Shown here piece by piece: positions 1 to 10,382 of a stretch of 64,000 nucleotides of DNA. Numbering within the stretch: position 1 is the stretch's first letter; every line of letters begins with the position of its first letter. The DNA is from Salvia splendens (Eukaryota; Streptophyta; Magnoliopsida; Lamiales; Lamiaceae): the NCBI RefSeq assembly GCF_004379255.2, contig NC_056049.1:3162001-3226000 (forward strand). Direction: 5' to 3'. The notes under the pieces are model-generated. The model saw nothing but the letters and a program-made list of their open reading frames with translations. It did not search any database and had not been told where the DNA came from. Position numbers and translations under genes: made by a program.

Positions 1-1
1 A

Positions 2-2149
2 ATATTCTTATACTTAGCGGCATCGGATCAAACCATCAGCGCGGTGCTTGTACGAGAAGAAGGCCTAAAGCAGCTTCCCATCTATTTTACAAGCCGAGCA
101 TTAAGAGGTCCAGAAACCAGGTATCAACCTCTGGAAAAGATTGCTCTGGCATTAGTAAATGCAGCAAGGAGACTGCGGCCATACTTCTATGCTCACAAGG
201 TATGCGTCTTAACTGATCTGCCACTTCGGCAAGTGTTGACCAAACCAGAAGCATCAGGCAGAATCGCCAAGTGGGCTATAGAGTTGGGAGAGCACACAAT
301 TGAATATCTACCTCGGAAAGCCATCAAGGGACAAGCCTTGGCAGATTTTCTTGCAGAAGCAAAGTTCGATCAAGCAATTCCTGTTATTGCCGAACAGAAG
401 AATTCCGCCAATGCCGAACTAGCACAGCCCTTGGAATCCGAAGTAGAGCCGCCGGACTGCTGGAGCGGATTCGTAGATGGAGCTTCAAACAAGATGGGAA
501 GTGGAGCTGGTATTCTACTTGTCGCTCCCGACGGACACGAGGTAACCTACTCACTTCGGTTCCTATTCCCCACTACTAATAATGAAGCCGAGTACGAAGC
601 CCTCCTGGCCGGACTCCAGTTAGCGCAAAGTCTGCTCGTCAAATCTCTCAAAGTCCATTGTGATTCACAAGTCATAGTAAATCACATGTTGGGTACAAGT
701 GAAGCTCGTGACGAGAGGATGAAGAAGTATTTGGACAAAGCGCAAAGCATCAGCCGAAATTTCTCCTATTTTCGGATAATCCGCATTCCCAGAGCGGAAA
801 ATAGCCGAGCAGATACCTTAAGCAAGTTGGCCTCAGATCCGAGCTCAAAGGCGGAAGAATTAATGCATCGAAGCATTGATGAAGCCGAGGTACATTCAGT
901 ATCCAGCTCGCCGAACTGGATGACGCCGATCTTGCAGTATCTGGATCAAGGACAATTGCCCGAGGATAAGAGAGAAGCTCGGAAGATCACGTGCCGAGCA
1001 CTTCGGTACGAACTTCATGAAGGAATCCTCTTTAGAAAGTCTTACCTCCAGCCGTTATTGCGGTGCGTAGGACCAGAAGAGACGGACTACATCCTCAGAG
1101 AAGTTCATGAAGGATCGTGCGGTAGCCACATCGGAGCCAGAGCTTTAGCTAAAAAAGTTCTGAGATGGGGATATTATTGGCCAACCATGGTACAAGAGGC
1201 AGTGCAGCTCGTCAAGAAGTGTACGAAGTGCCAAATTCATGCAAATGTCCCAAGGATGCCGCAGACCGATCTATACACTATGCAAAGCCCTTGGCCTTTC
1301 ATGCAATGGGGCATAGACATAGTGGGACCACTTCCTCAAGCTCCTCGGCAAATGAAATTCCTTATCGTTGCCGTGGACTACTTCACGAAGTGGGTGGAGG
1401 CTGAACCATTAGCTACGATAACGAGCTCAAAGGCATTGGACTTCGTCTGGAAGAACATAGTGTGCCGATTTGGCATACCCCACATCCTCATCTCGGATAA
1501 TGGGACTCAGTTCACCGACAAGACGTTCAAGAATTGGTGCCAAGAGCTGAACATTCAACAGCGGTTCACTTCGGTCTCCCATCCCCAAGCAAACGGACAA
1601 ACGGAAGTAACGAACCGGATTCTGGTGAAAGGGTTAAAAGCTCGGTTAGAACAAGCCAAAGGACAATGGGTAGAAAATCTCCCTCAAGTCCTATGGTCCT
1701 ACCGAACTACACCCAAAACCTCCAACGGTGAAACTCCGTATAGTCTGGTGTACGGCACTGAAGCCGTAATTCCGGTGGAGATCGGCGTACCCAGTCCCCG
1801 AACTCTAAATTTCTCCTCAGAAATGAATGACGACGGACTGAGAGCAGAACTAGATCTCGCCGAAGAAAGAAGAGAATTGGCGTGCATAAAAGCAGCCAAG
1901 TATAAGGAGCAAGTAGCCCGGTATTATAACCAAAGGGTGAAAAAGCTTCAATTTCAAGTGGGAGATCTCGTCTTGAGAAACAACGAAGTAAGCCGAGCAG
2001 AAAAGCTGGGCAAACTCGAACCCACGTGGGAGGGTCCATATCGGGTGTCAGAAGTCCTCGGCAAAGGGTCTTATAAATTGACTCACATGTCAGGAGAACA
2101 AGTACCCCGAACATGGCACGTCTCCAACCTCAAGAAGTTCCACTTGTAA
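2..2149 (+). CDS. Pol polyprotein of element A: RNase H and integrase, 5' truncated by window
   Basis: The frame is open from base 2, so the start lies outside the window. The visible product begins in the end of reverse transcriptase/RNase H (LAASDQTISAVLVREEG), followed by the linker and a second RNase H-like segment (FVDGASNKMGSGAG). The integrase zinc-binding region follows (HIGARALAKKVLRWGYYWP, then CTKCQIH), then the catalytic core (GIDIVGPLP, ISDNGTQF, HPQANGQTE) and a C-terminal tail ending at KKFHL. Reverse transcriptase and RNase H copy the element RNA; integrase inserts the cDNA. No stop or frameshift interrupts this part, unlike the homologous stretch of element B, which lost one A in a run of A's near its RNase H/integrase border. 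It reads as a recently active copy. Confidence 0.93.
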   Translation: MFLYLAASDQTISAVLVREEGLKQLPIYFTSRALRGPETRYQPLEKIALALVNAARRLRPYFYAHKVCVLTDLPLRQVLTKPEASGRIAKWAIELGEHTIEYLPRKAIKGQALADFLAEAKFDQAIPVIAEQKNSANAELAQPLESEVEPPDCWSGFVDGASNKMGSGAGILLVAPDGHEVTYSLRFLFPTTNNEAEYEALLAGLQLAQSLLVKSLKVHCDSQVIVNHMLGTSEARDERMKKYLDKAQSISRNFSYFRIIRIPRAENSRADTLSKLASDPSSKAEELMHRSIDEAEVHSVSSSPNWMTPILQYLDQGQLPEDKREARKITCRALRYELHEGILFRKSYLQPLLRCVGPEETDYILREVHEGSCGSHIGARALAKKVLRWGYYWPTMVQEAVQLVKKCTKCQIHANVPRMPQTDLYTMQSPWPFMQWGIDIVGPLPQAPRQMKFLIVAVDYFTKWVEAEPLATITSSKALDFVWKNIVCRFGIPHILISDNGTQFTDKTFKNWCQELNIQQRFTSVSHPQANGQTEVTNRILVKGLKARLEQAKGQWVENLPQVLWSYRTTPKTSNGETPYSLVYGTEAVIPVEIGVPSPRTLNFSSEMNDDGLRAELDLAEERRELACIKAAKYKEQVARYYNQRVKKLQFQVGDLVLRNNEVSRAEKLGKLEPTWEGPYRVSEVLGKGSYKLTHMSGEQVPRTWHVSNLKKFHL

Positions 2150-2401
2150 GAGACAAAAGTCCGGTCAGTCCTTCTCGTGTCTAGTTCGGTCATAGGGGTA
2201 TGTGTTTTTATTTGTTTGTTTCTTACTTGTACCTTTTACTTGTCGTTTTTAAAAAAAAAAAAAAGTTTAAAGTTTTTTTCCTTCATCTTTTTCATTTTTT
2301 CTCTATGTGTTCTGTCTCTATGTGCTTGTCGTCTCTTACAAATGGTACCAAGGTATATCGTTCTTTAAAGACTGATCCCCTTTTTAGATCGATTATTAAA
2401 G

Positions 2402-2575
2402 ACTATTGTGAGTCCAAGCTTCTAAGGAGGATATAAGACCACAATTCAGCTTAACAAGCAGTCCGTCTGAAACGAACTGCAATAAGCCAACGATTGTGAG
2501 TCCAAGCTTCCAAGGAGGATACAAGACCGCAATTCAGCTTAATAAGCACTTCGTCTGAAACGAACTGCAATAAGG
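2402..2575 (+). repeat. Two ~85-bp tandem units after pol in element A
   Basis: Two imperfect copies of a unit containing GAGTCCAAGCTTC, GACC(A/G)CAATTCAGCTTAA and GAAACGAACTGCAATAAG. The same unit, reverse-complemented because those elements lie on the other strand, occurs three times in element B (12461-12720) and three times in element C (30900-31165). It is therefore an ancestral part of the family's 3' untranslated region. It has no coding capacity. Confidence 0.75.
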
Positions 2576-2831
2576 GAAAGTCCGATCCACGCGATAAACC
2601 TCGCCGAATTAGGACGACCAAGTTCGGTCAAAGAAGTTTACCTCATAAGACCGGGGACGACCATGTCTAGTCAAAGAGGTTTACTGCATGAGACCACTTC
2701 GGTTAACAGGGAAAGTCCGATCCACGCGATAAAACTCGCCGAATTAGGACAAGGGAAAGTCCGATCCCCAAATTAGGACAACGGAAAGTCCGACCCGAGC
2801 GATAAAACTCGCCAAATTAGGACACAAACCA

Positions 2832-3185
2832 AGTCCGGTAAAAGAAGTTTATTTCATCAGACCAAAGACGAGTCCGGTCAAAGATGTTTATTTCATCAGA
2901 CCAAAGACGAGTCCGGTCAAAGATGTTTATTTCATCAGACCAAAGACGAGTCCGGTCAAAGATGTTTATTTCATCAGACCAAAGACGAGTCCGGTCAAAG
3001 ATGTTTATTTCATCAGACCAAAGACGAGTCCGGTCAAAGATGTTTATTTCATCAGACCAAAGACGAGTCCGGTCAAAGATGTTTATTTCATCAGACCAAG
3101 GACCAAGTCCGGTCAAAGAAGTTTACTTCATAAGACCAAGGACCAAGTCCGGTCAAAGAAGTTTACTTCATAAGACCGAGGACAA
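2832..3185 (+). repeat. 39-bp tandem array, about nine units, in element A
   Basis: The unit carries GTCCGGTCAAAGATG followed by TTTATTTCATCAGACC. The central five or six copies (2871-3100) are essentially identical at 39 bp, while the outer copies differ (TTTACTTCATAAGACC and a slightly longer spacer). Because 39 is a multiple of three, both strands give long repetitive open frames (for example MFISSDQRRVRSK repeated), which I take as by-products. Elements B and C hold a single related copy at the same place (about 12266-12300 and 30680-30720), so the array expanded in the A lineage. Confidence 0.85.
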
Positions 3186-3318
3186 GTACGATGAAATTTT
3201 TTCGCTAAGCTGTAAATACAGTGTTAGAAGCGAAAACAAAATTTCATTTTTCAAATCTTGTTCGGCATACAACTCAGCTACCCTACAAAATGGCGTTACG
3301 CTATTACAAAGGACTATT

Positions 3319-4107
3319 CTACTGTCCAGGGTTGCTGAAGTTAAGCCACCTATCTGCAAAATCCTCTGGAAGCCGAGTTCGGTTGTTCCGAGCAGATGAA
3401 GAATAAGCAGGTCGACGAGACGCTATCCTCGACCCAACACCTCTTCCGCGAGCCCCAGAAGCTCTAACCCCTCGGCGATGAAGAGTCTCTGCAATAAGCA
3501 TCTGCTGATCTTGCTCGCTCATAGTCACAACTCCTCGGCGAATTTCAGTCCGTCCCTGTCTTGACGATTCCGGTTGCTCCTGAGCCCGTTCTCGTCTTGA
3601 CGTTTCCGGCTGTTCCGGAGTTCGTTGTTGACTTGGAGTAGGATTTTGAACAAGGGAACCAGAGGCTTGATCTGGAGTGCGAGCATCTGTTGGCGGGAAA
3701 TGCCTAAGGAATCTCTCGATTGCGGGACGCCGGGAAAGAATGATGTCGTACCGAGAAGCCCAGCGCCGTAATGATTTCACAACTTGTTGGCAAGCCAAGC
3801 TCTCCAGCGCATTGTTCCTCCGGAGTACATGATATTCCTCCCACAGTTCGTCAACTCGACTCTGAACATCTGATATGGTCACTCCCCCGCGCACACGGAT
3901 GTAATCCTCGTACGCAGTCCTCTCAGCAATGGTCGTATTCAGCTCGGCCTCCAGATCCTTCTTATCGGACTCTAAGTCCTTATTATCGGCCTCCAGCTTC
4001 ACTAAACGAGCCAGAAGCTCGTCATTCTTCGTCTGATCGGCTATAGCTCTTTTCTCAGCTTCGTCTAAAGCCGAAGAGTACAGCCGTTTCCAGTGAAGTA
4101 TCTCCAT
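3319..4107 (-). CDS. Antisense ORF 2 of element A: coiled-coil, Arg-rich protein
   Basis: A 262-residue open frame on the strand opposite to pol. The first ~120 residues are strongly coiled-coil in character (ADNKDLESDKKDLEAELN). The rest is rich in Gln, Glu, Ser and Arg, ending in an arginine-rich tail (GARGRGVGSRIASRRPAYSS). An acceptor-like CTCAAG directly precedes the first ATG region, so this could be a further exon of the antisense gene at 4310-6172, whose last exon ends 200 bp upstream. I could not find a donor that would join them. Antisense proteins of this kind with coiled-coil tails occur in Tat-lineage retrotransposons. The function is unknown. Confidence 0.55.
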   Translation of the reverse strand: MEILHWKRLYSSALDEAEKRAIADQTKNDELLARLVKLEADNKDLESDKKDLEAELNTTIAERTAYEDYIRVRGGVTISDVQSRVDELWEEYHVLRRNNALESLACQQVVKSLRRWASRYDIILSRRPAIERFLRHFPPTDARTPDQASGSLVQNPTPSQQRTPEQPETSRRERAQEQPESSRQGRTEIRRGVVTMSEQDQQMLIAETLHRRGVRASGARGRGVGSRIASRRPAYSSSARNNRTRLPEDFADRWLNFSNPGQ

Positions 4108-4309
4108 CTCCTTGAGTACAAAGCAGCTATATTAGTTCGGCAGCTGTACCGAGCAGATAGTAAAATACAACAGGAATAAAGGCGAGTACGAAAAGCTATA
4201 CGAAGACAAGTGTAGAGAATTTTTCATTCACAAGGAAAATTTTTTACACTAGGAGGGCTTCAAGGCCATTTTACAAGGAAGAAACTAGACTAAGAGAAGG
4301 GAGACGAAA

Positions 4310-6172
4310 TCATACTCCGCCAGCTTCGTCTCCGGATCCTCGGTCTGGTTCAGCTTCTTTCTCCTGAGCTACCTCAGCCTCGGCCTCGCATCCTGCCGGC
4401 CTCGCCTCCGCCTCCTGATCGGCTTCCTTCTCCGGATGCCCGGCCCGCTCGACTTCGGCCTCCAGCTCCAGCGGCTCGGCCTCACCCTCTCCGTTGTAAG
4501 TCGAAGCGGGTGAAACGGGTCCCACGGAGGCAAAGATAGCCTCCAGGTTCTCGTCCCGATCAGCTCGACATCTCCGGACTCGGTCTGCAGAAAGCAGGAC
4601 CGAGGATGAAGCGAGCTCCTCAAGGAGCAGCAGATTCTGAAGCCGAGCTGCTATCTCTCGGCTGTACAGAGGCAACACGACGTCGGCCCCCTGCTCGCCC
4701 TTATCGGTAATTAGCCTTACCAGACTACCGACAAAGGCCGAGAACTGGCTGCTCAAAAAGAGTCTCTCCGTGTAAACACGGAGAGCCTCCCCCTGGGCAG
4801 CCACGGCGGCAGCCTCCTTCTGAGCCTCCCGGTGCTTCGTCTGCTCTTGCAGGATGATGAGCTGGTTTTTGGCTGACCGGGCTTCATCCTGAGCCGAGAT
4901 CCTAGCAGCTCGGGCCCTCTCAAATTTGGCCTCAGCCTGTTCGGCCAGACTACGAGCAAGATGCAACTTCTTCTGCATCTCCTCGTAGTCGTGGGATGCT
5001 TTGGAGAGCTCCACGGAGACGAGCTTGGCTCTCTGAAGATGAACAAGGAAAAAACTCAACAGAATGGCCATCAAAAAATGTGGAAAAGAAGCCAAGTCAG
5101 AAAGCTTACCTCCACAAAATTCGTCGGCCATTGAAAAGGCTCAGGGACGTGTTCCGGGATGTCTGCAACCACCTCGGAGATGACCAGGTCTTTCCCCGGC
5201 ACTCTTGGGGACTCATGAAATTTCCCCTTCCCTTTAGCCGAACACGACTCCGGCTCTTTCGGATCCGAAGAAGAGGTTTTTTGCCTCTTCGGATCCTTCT
5301 CGGCTTCAGACGCCGAGTGAGGGGCTCTCTGCCTCTCCGGCTCCACAAGCTCGGAGGACTTTCGGATAGCCTTATTCAGCATGTACACTGCCAAAAAGCA
5401 AGAAAACAAGGTTAGTTTTCTTCGTTAAAGCAGCAGAGCATAAAGATAAAGAGAAATCCTCACCCTCGGCCTCTTCGTCCGAAGACGAGATGTCGAACAC
5501 GACGTCGCCCTTGACGAGCTCAGACTCCGTGTATTGTTTCCTAACTATGGGAATCTTGTTGAGCTCGCCATCGAGCTCGTCCAACGGTTCAGGCCGAGGA
5601 TGACGGATAACGGACTTCGGCCCTCTCCAGGGAAAACTAGGAGCCGCGGTCCTATCATAGTAGAAGAAGCGGTTTTGCCACTTCGGCCACTTCGTTTTAC
5701 AAAAGGCCCTAAAGGGCTGTACAGGGATCAAGTAAAACCAAGACCCCTTCCTCTTAAATTGAAAGAATTTAAGGATCGCCTTCAAAGACAAATCCCTTCC
5801 TAAATTACGGAGTTGGGCAGCGAAGGCCGACAAGTGCCTCCAAGAGTTCGGAGTCACCTGGCCTAAAGGAAGCTGAAAAAAATCTAGTAAATCTATAAAA
5901 GCAGAAGGGAGGGGGAAACGAAGCCCGCATTCTAAGCAGGCCTCGTACACGGTGGCGTAACCCTCCGGCGGGGAGTCAGCCCTATGATCACCGTCAGGTA
6001 CCACCACCTTCCCCCCAGGAAAAAAGTATTTTTCGGGTAGGGATATCACAGTATCCTTACTCAAAATACTATGGAAATACTCTACGGTCTTCTCCCCGGA
6101 CTCTTTCCGGCCAGAAGACCCCTTACCGCCTCTCCTACCGCTACCCGACTCCGAAGAAGAAGAAGAAGACAT
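4310..6172 (-). CDS. Antisense gene 1 of element A: 'putative gypsy type transposon' domain protein, three exons
   Basis: Three minus-strand exons join in frame with canonical GT/AG sites: 6172-5464, 5387-5110 and 5032-4310. They total 1710 nt, giving 569 residues. The chosen start is the ATG followed by a serine run (MSSSSSSESGSGRRG). Residues ~30-220 resemble the plant 'putative gypsy type transposon' domain (PEGYATVYEACLECGLRFPL, LGQVTPNSWRHLSAF, WFYLIPVQPF). An acidic stretch (DISSSDEEAE) and a low-complexity Ser/Lys region follow. Exon 3 encodes a coiled coil (EQAEAKFERARAARISAQDE) and a very Glu/Ala-rich tail. All three junction phases are consistent, which argues for a real spliced gene carried in reverse inside the retroelement. 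Its role is unknown, and it is absent from elements B and C. Confidence 0.72.
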
Positions 6173-6482
6173 TTTTCTTACTTTTTGAAGGTGAAGAAAG
6201 TCTGAAGAAATTCTTGAAAGCGGAGAGAGAATTTTCGCAAAAAAGAGAGAGTGCAGAAGAAGCAGTCGCAAAAGTGCTTCAATGATGAAGAAAGGAGGTA
6301 TTTATCAGATTCGGCGAAGATTTCAAAATCGTCGCACCGTTTCGAATCCCACCTTTTCAGGATTCAACGGCCGGATTTTACTGTCGCATTTAATGCAAGG
6401 CACATCCCCTGACATCAGCCTCCCCCTTGCCTTTATCCAGAATGCCGAAGTGACTCACTTTGCCGAAGTGATTCACTTCGCC

Positions 6483-6496
6483 CTTCGGGGGGGTAG
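6483..6496 (+). promoter_or_regulatory. Polypurine tract of element A
   Basis: A run of G's (TTCGGGGGGGTAG) directly precedes the 3' LTR. Elements B and C have the mirror tract at 12185-12200 and 30595-30612. This is the expected primer for plus-strand DNA synthesis. Confidence 0.7.
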
Positions 6497-7197
6497 TGAT
6501 GGGGTGCGTACTAAACAAGCCCAACAGCAATGACGGCCCATCAGCCCAAAGCCCAAGGAAGAGTATGAGTTCGGCATTACCAAAGAGTTCGGCCTCAGCC
6601 TACAGCTCGGTAAAAGCCAACCAATCAAGCTCTACTCTCAGATCGGCAACCAAAGCAGTTCGGTCTCAGTATTCGACCGAACAAAGAGTTCGGCCTCAGC
6701 CTACAGCTCGGTAAAAGCCAACCAATCAAGCTCTGCTCTCAGGTCGGCATCAAGCTCTGCTCTCAGATCGGCAACCAAAGCAGTTCGGTCTCAGTATTCG
6801 ACCGAACAAGGAGTTAGTGGACCCATACAGGATTTCCACAACTTCCAACACACCCACTACCACTTGGTGTCAACTCAGGCCACGATCGTAGGCCATGACC
6901 TACGCTACATCCACGATCTTAGGCCATGACCTACACGACATCCACGACTTAGGGTGGTGATGCAAGCCACGATCTTAGTTCAATATATAAATAGAACTTA
7001 GATCAGATAGAAAAAGGTTAAGCTCTCTAGAGATAAAATACCATATAGCAAGTCTGTGTTGTAAGCTGTAATCCCAGATCAAGCAATACAATCTTGCCCT
7101 CCCTTCTTCCCGTGGACGTAGATTTACTTCAGTAAATCGAACCACGTAAATTCTTTGTGTCGTAGTCTTCATTCTCTACCAGCATTTACTAACATCA
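6497..7197 (+). repeat. 3' LTR of element A
   Basis: A 701-bp LTR beginning TGATGGGGTGCGTAC and ending CTAACATCA, with the same TGATG...CATCA ends as elements B and C. It is clearly diverged from them: it carries an internal duplication of the TCGGCCTCAGCCTACAGCTC segment (about 6588-6720) and differs throughout. A TATA-like stretch (CAATATATAAATAGAAC, about 6979) precedes a conserved region shared with the other LTRs and is the likely promoter. Confidence 0.88.
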
Positions 7198-7355
7198 GAA
7201 ATTCGCGGATCCATCATAATTCATGCATGGTTTCCATAAAAATATTTGCATTTAAAATAAAGAATGAATTAATACATAATTGGTAAAGTAATAAAGGAGG
7301 AGAGAATGGTAGTTAAAGTAGTGTTAGTGAATAGTGAGACCCACATTATTATTAG

Positions 7356-7952
7356 GCTAAAAACATCCTTAAGTCCTTATACTTTGATTGTCTATTTCAA
7401 TAGGTCCTTATACAATTTTTTCGTTTTAGTAAGTCCTTGTACTTTTATATTCGATATATTCAAATCCTTATTTGGCGGAACCGTTAACTTTTCCGTTATA
7501 AAATAATACATCATATATTAATTATTTGAATATATTCCACCTAATATCCTAATTGAAAAATATGAACATAACATAAATATTAGAAAAAAAGATTAAAAAA
7601 AACTAAAGAATTCCAACAAATCGTTAATTTATATTTGGAACTTCAAATAATAAAACAATAAATTTCTTTTAACGATTTGGGATTTTTTATTTTTATTTTT
7701 GTTTTTGTTTTTATCTTTTTTTTTTTATATTTATGCTATGTTCATATTTTCCAACTAGGATATTAGGTGGAATATATTTAAATCATTAACATATGATGTA
7801 TTATTTTATGACGGAAAAGTTAACACTTCCGTCAAATAAGGATTGAAATATATTGAATATAAAAGTACAAGGATTTACTAAAGCGAAAAAATTGTATAAG
7901 GACCTATTGAAATAAACAATCAAATTACAAGGACCTAAGGATGTGTTTTGTC
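7356..7952. mobile_element. 597-bp long-inverted-repeat MITE (Mutator type)
   Basis: Two arms of about 220-250 bp are inverted copies of each other (7356-7590 and 7720-7952), for example ACATCCTTAAGTCCTTATAC on the left against GTACAAGG...GGACCTAAGGATGT on the right. They surround a short A/T-rich centre. The element is flanked by a perfect 10-bp direct repeat TTATTATTAG (7346-7355 and 7953-7962). Long terminal inverted repeats with a 9-11-bp target duplication are typical of Mutator-like non-autonomous elements. No coding capacity. Confidence 0.82.
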
Positions 7953-8286
7953 TTATTATTAGTATTTAATGAGTTGTAATGGTAGGCCATAGTGATATAA
8001 GTTGTAAATAAATTTATTTATATGGGCAATAAGTTGTGGACAACTTTCGATAAATGGAAATACCCATATTTTGGGACTGATAAAAATGGAAAGTGCACAT
8101 ATTTCTATGAGACGGGGAGAGTATAAACTAAATTAAAATTTAATTTAATTGCAGTTATTGGTACTAACTGATCGGTTATCAGTTAGAATCGATGACTGAC
8201 TTCACTCAAAGGTATCGACCTGAACAACGTTAATCTCGGGTATTTGTTAACTGGTAACCTAGGAACCGTTTACCCATGGCTAATAA

Positions 8287-8511
8287 GTATTCACTCTGTC
8301 CCTTATAAATATGAACTTTTGATGAAACACGAGTTTTAATGCAAAATTATTAAAGTAAGATAAACAAAGAGAAAATATAATAGAAATAGTATTAGAGGAT
8401 AGTGAAATCTATATTATTAATATTATTTATATTTCTTAAATTAAAAAGTTTATAATTTTGAGGAACCAACTAAAAAAAATAGTTTATATTTATCAGCAAT
8501 GAAGGGAGTAC
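8287..8511. mobile_element. Stowaway-like MITE
   Basis: The left end (CTCTGTCCCTTATAAATATG) and the reverse complement of the right end (ACTCCCTTCATTGCTGATAA) are imperfect inverted repeats of the CTCCCTCCGTCCC type seen in plant Stowaway/mariner MITEs. The interior is A/T-rich and non-coding. A second, incomplete end of the same type starts near 8598 (CTCTGTCCCACAAGAATATG). Confidence 0.55.
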
Positions 8512-10382
8512 TAGTATTGTGGTTTATGTTAAATGTGATGTTGTATCTTCGTGTTTTTCTTGTTTTCTCGGCCCATCGCGTTTGTACCGTTTACCCCTCT
8601 GTCCCACAAGAATATGCACTCTTTCCTTTTTAATCCGTCCCATAAGAATATACACTTTTTAAATTTTGGAAAGTCTTCTCTCTTTAATAAAGTGAGACCC
8701 ATTCTCCACTAAAAATAATTTATTCACTTTTTCTCTAAACCTCTCTCTTACTTTACCAATTTTAGCGGGATATTTGAATCGGTCCACATATTGCAGGTTG
8801 GACAGGAACATCCCTAGTATAAACTAAGAATATAAAATAAATGAAATGCCATTTAAATATGAAAAATGTTTATTGAAGGGGAGAAAAAGAGAGTTTTGTT
8901 GAAAATTTAATTAACGATGCGGCCTATGGGTTCGTTTTTAGTATATTATCCATCGATTAAGTAGTGTTCTATTTACTTTTGTGAAGAGAGAAATTCCATT
9001 TTTATTATAATTTTAAATTGGTTAATTTAACTAGACGTGTGACAAGAATATGAGTGGTAATTTCACTATCCTATTCCTAACATTAAAAAAATGTATAAAA
9101 GTCGCTCAAATTAAATTGGCCTTTTCACCAACTTCGATTTTGGGCGGGGTTTTTTTGATGATCTGAATTTGTATTATAATATTAGGGAAAATCGATATAG
9201 ATTGTAATCTACATGGACGAAATTGATCGAATTTGAGAATGGGTAATTAAGTTGATATTAGAAAGTGGGGCAGAGTGATCACCCCCCAATTCCCGCTGTC
9301 CACGAAAGATTTAATTCAGATTTGATATAAAGTTATTTTTTTGTACTTGTTTTTTTATCTGTACTTTATTGTGCAATTTAAATAATGACAAAGTACAAAA
9401 TTGTTTTATGCAATATTTTCTATTGGATCTAACGTGACAAAGGATAATCGCCACAAATCACAAAAAAGTTGACAGCTTAACAAGTTTTGTTCACGAAATT
9501 TTGTACAGTAGTATTATATTCTATAAAATTTAATCTTTACATACAAAACTTATCATTCTCATTAGTTTGAGACAATGACTTGACCCTGTGAGTTGGGGTA
9601 TACTTCTTGTTTCTAAGATGGAATAGGTGCGTGCACGGATACACCGTAATATAGACTCAATTCTTCCGCAAAAAATAATCCAATATATATATAATACGAG
9701 TTTCAATCAGAAATTAAAAAAATAAGAGAGCAAAATAGAAAATGGATAAAGCATAAGAGAAAAAGAGAAATATGGATAGAATAGTGTTAATAATTTTGAG
9801 ATGATTCAAACAAGAATGTATCTAAATTCAGAAATGCAGTTCAAATCTTGGCCCTAGGATTAAGAGATCTAATGGTTAATAATTAACCAAAAACACGAAG
9901 AGTCATTATTAAGCAATTTTTAGGTCATATTATAAAATTCAGATGTCATGTTAAGATCATTTTAGGTTATCCTTTGTTAGAATGACCCCAAAATAAACTA
10001 ACAATGACTTAAAAATGTTCTATGTATGATTTTGTTCTGCGTTTCTGTATTTAAATCTAGTTTTTTTTATGGGCACACTGGGATTGAAGGATGAAAGACA
10101 AGAAATTATTTTTCGTGAAAGGATGGAGTATTAATGTATTTCGAAAATGTATAGCGTATAACGATACATGCAAACAACAAGAGAATCGTTTATAATTTAT
10201 TAACGCTAGTCGTGTCACTAAACAATGTACGATGTTTCTCTGAGCTAACCTCGTTGTACAACACTGTAAAGTGTAAACCGGTTTTCGACTCTTTCACATT
10301 TTTAAATAGATTCATCATTTTAGCTCTATTTAACTCGTTTTTTGATTAATTATTTTCAGCTTGTTAGGATCCAAATCTATTG
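8512..10382. other. Upstream region of terpene synthase copy 1
   Basis: No gene is visible. From about 9200 onward this sequence is homologous to 27190-29870 upstream of copy 2. Shared blocks are GAAATTGATCG near 9218/27202, CCAATTC-CGCT-TCCACGAAA near 9287/27270, CAAAAAAGTTGAC near 9462/28035, and TGTTTCTCTGAG-TAACCTCGT near 10235/29630. The two upstream regions therefore belong to the duplicated unit. A partial Stowaway end lies near 8598-8770. Confidence 0.75.

Larger units (their letters stand above)
2..7197 (+). mobile_element. Ty3/gypsy LTR retrotransposon A, 3' part (Tat-lineage type)
   Basis: The right-hand part of a gypsy element whose 5' half lies left of the window. In order it holds the RNase H and integrase end of pol (2-2149), a 4.3-kb region after pol with tandem repeats and antisense genes (2150-6490), a G-rich polypurine tract and a 3' LTR (6497-7197). 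The pol sequence is nearly identical to that of element B (12940-16202), so A and B belong to one family. Extra open reading frames between integrase and 3' LTR, including antisense ones, are a known trait of the Tat lineage of plant Ty3/gypsy elements. B and C in this window lack that cargo. The target duplication cannot be checked because the 5' end is absent; the LTR is followed by GAAAT. Confidence 0.9.

Noticed and set aside
2884..3399. 171-residue open frame over the 39-bp array
   Set aside because: It is the translation of a tandem repeat whose unit is a multiple of three. The opposite strand is equally open (2817-3116), so there is no sign of a selected protein.
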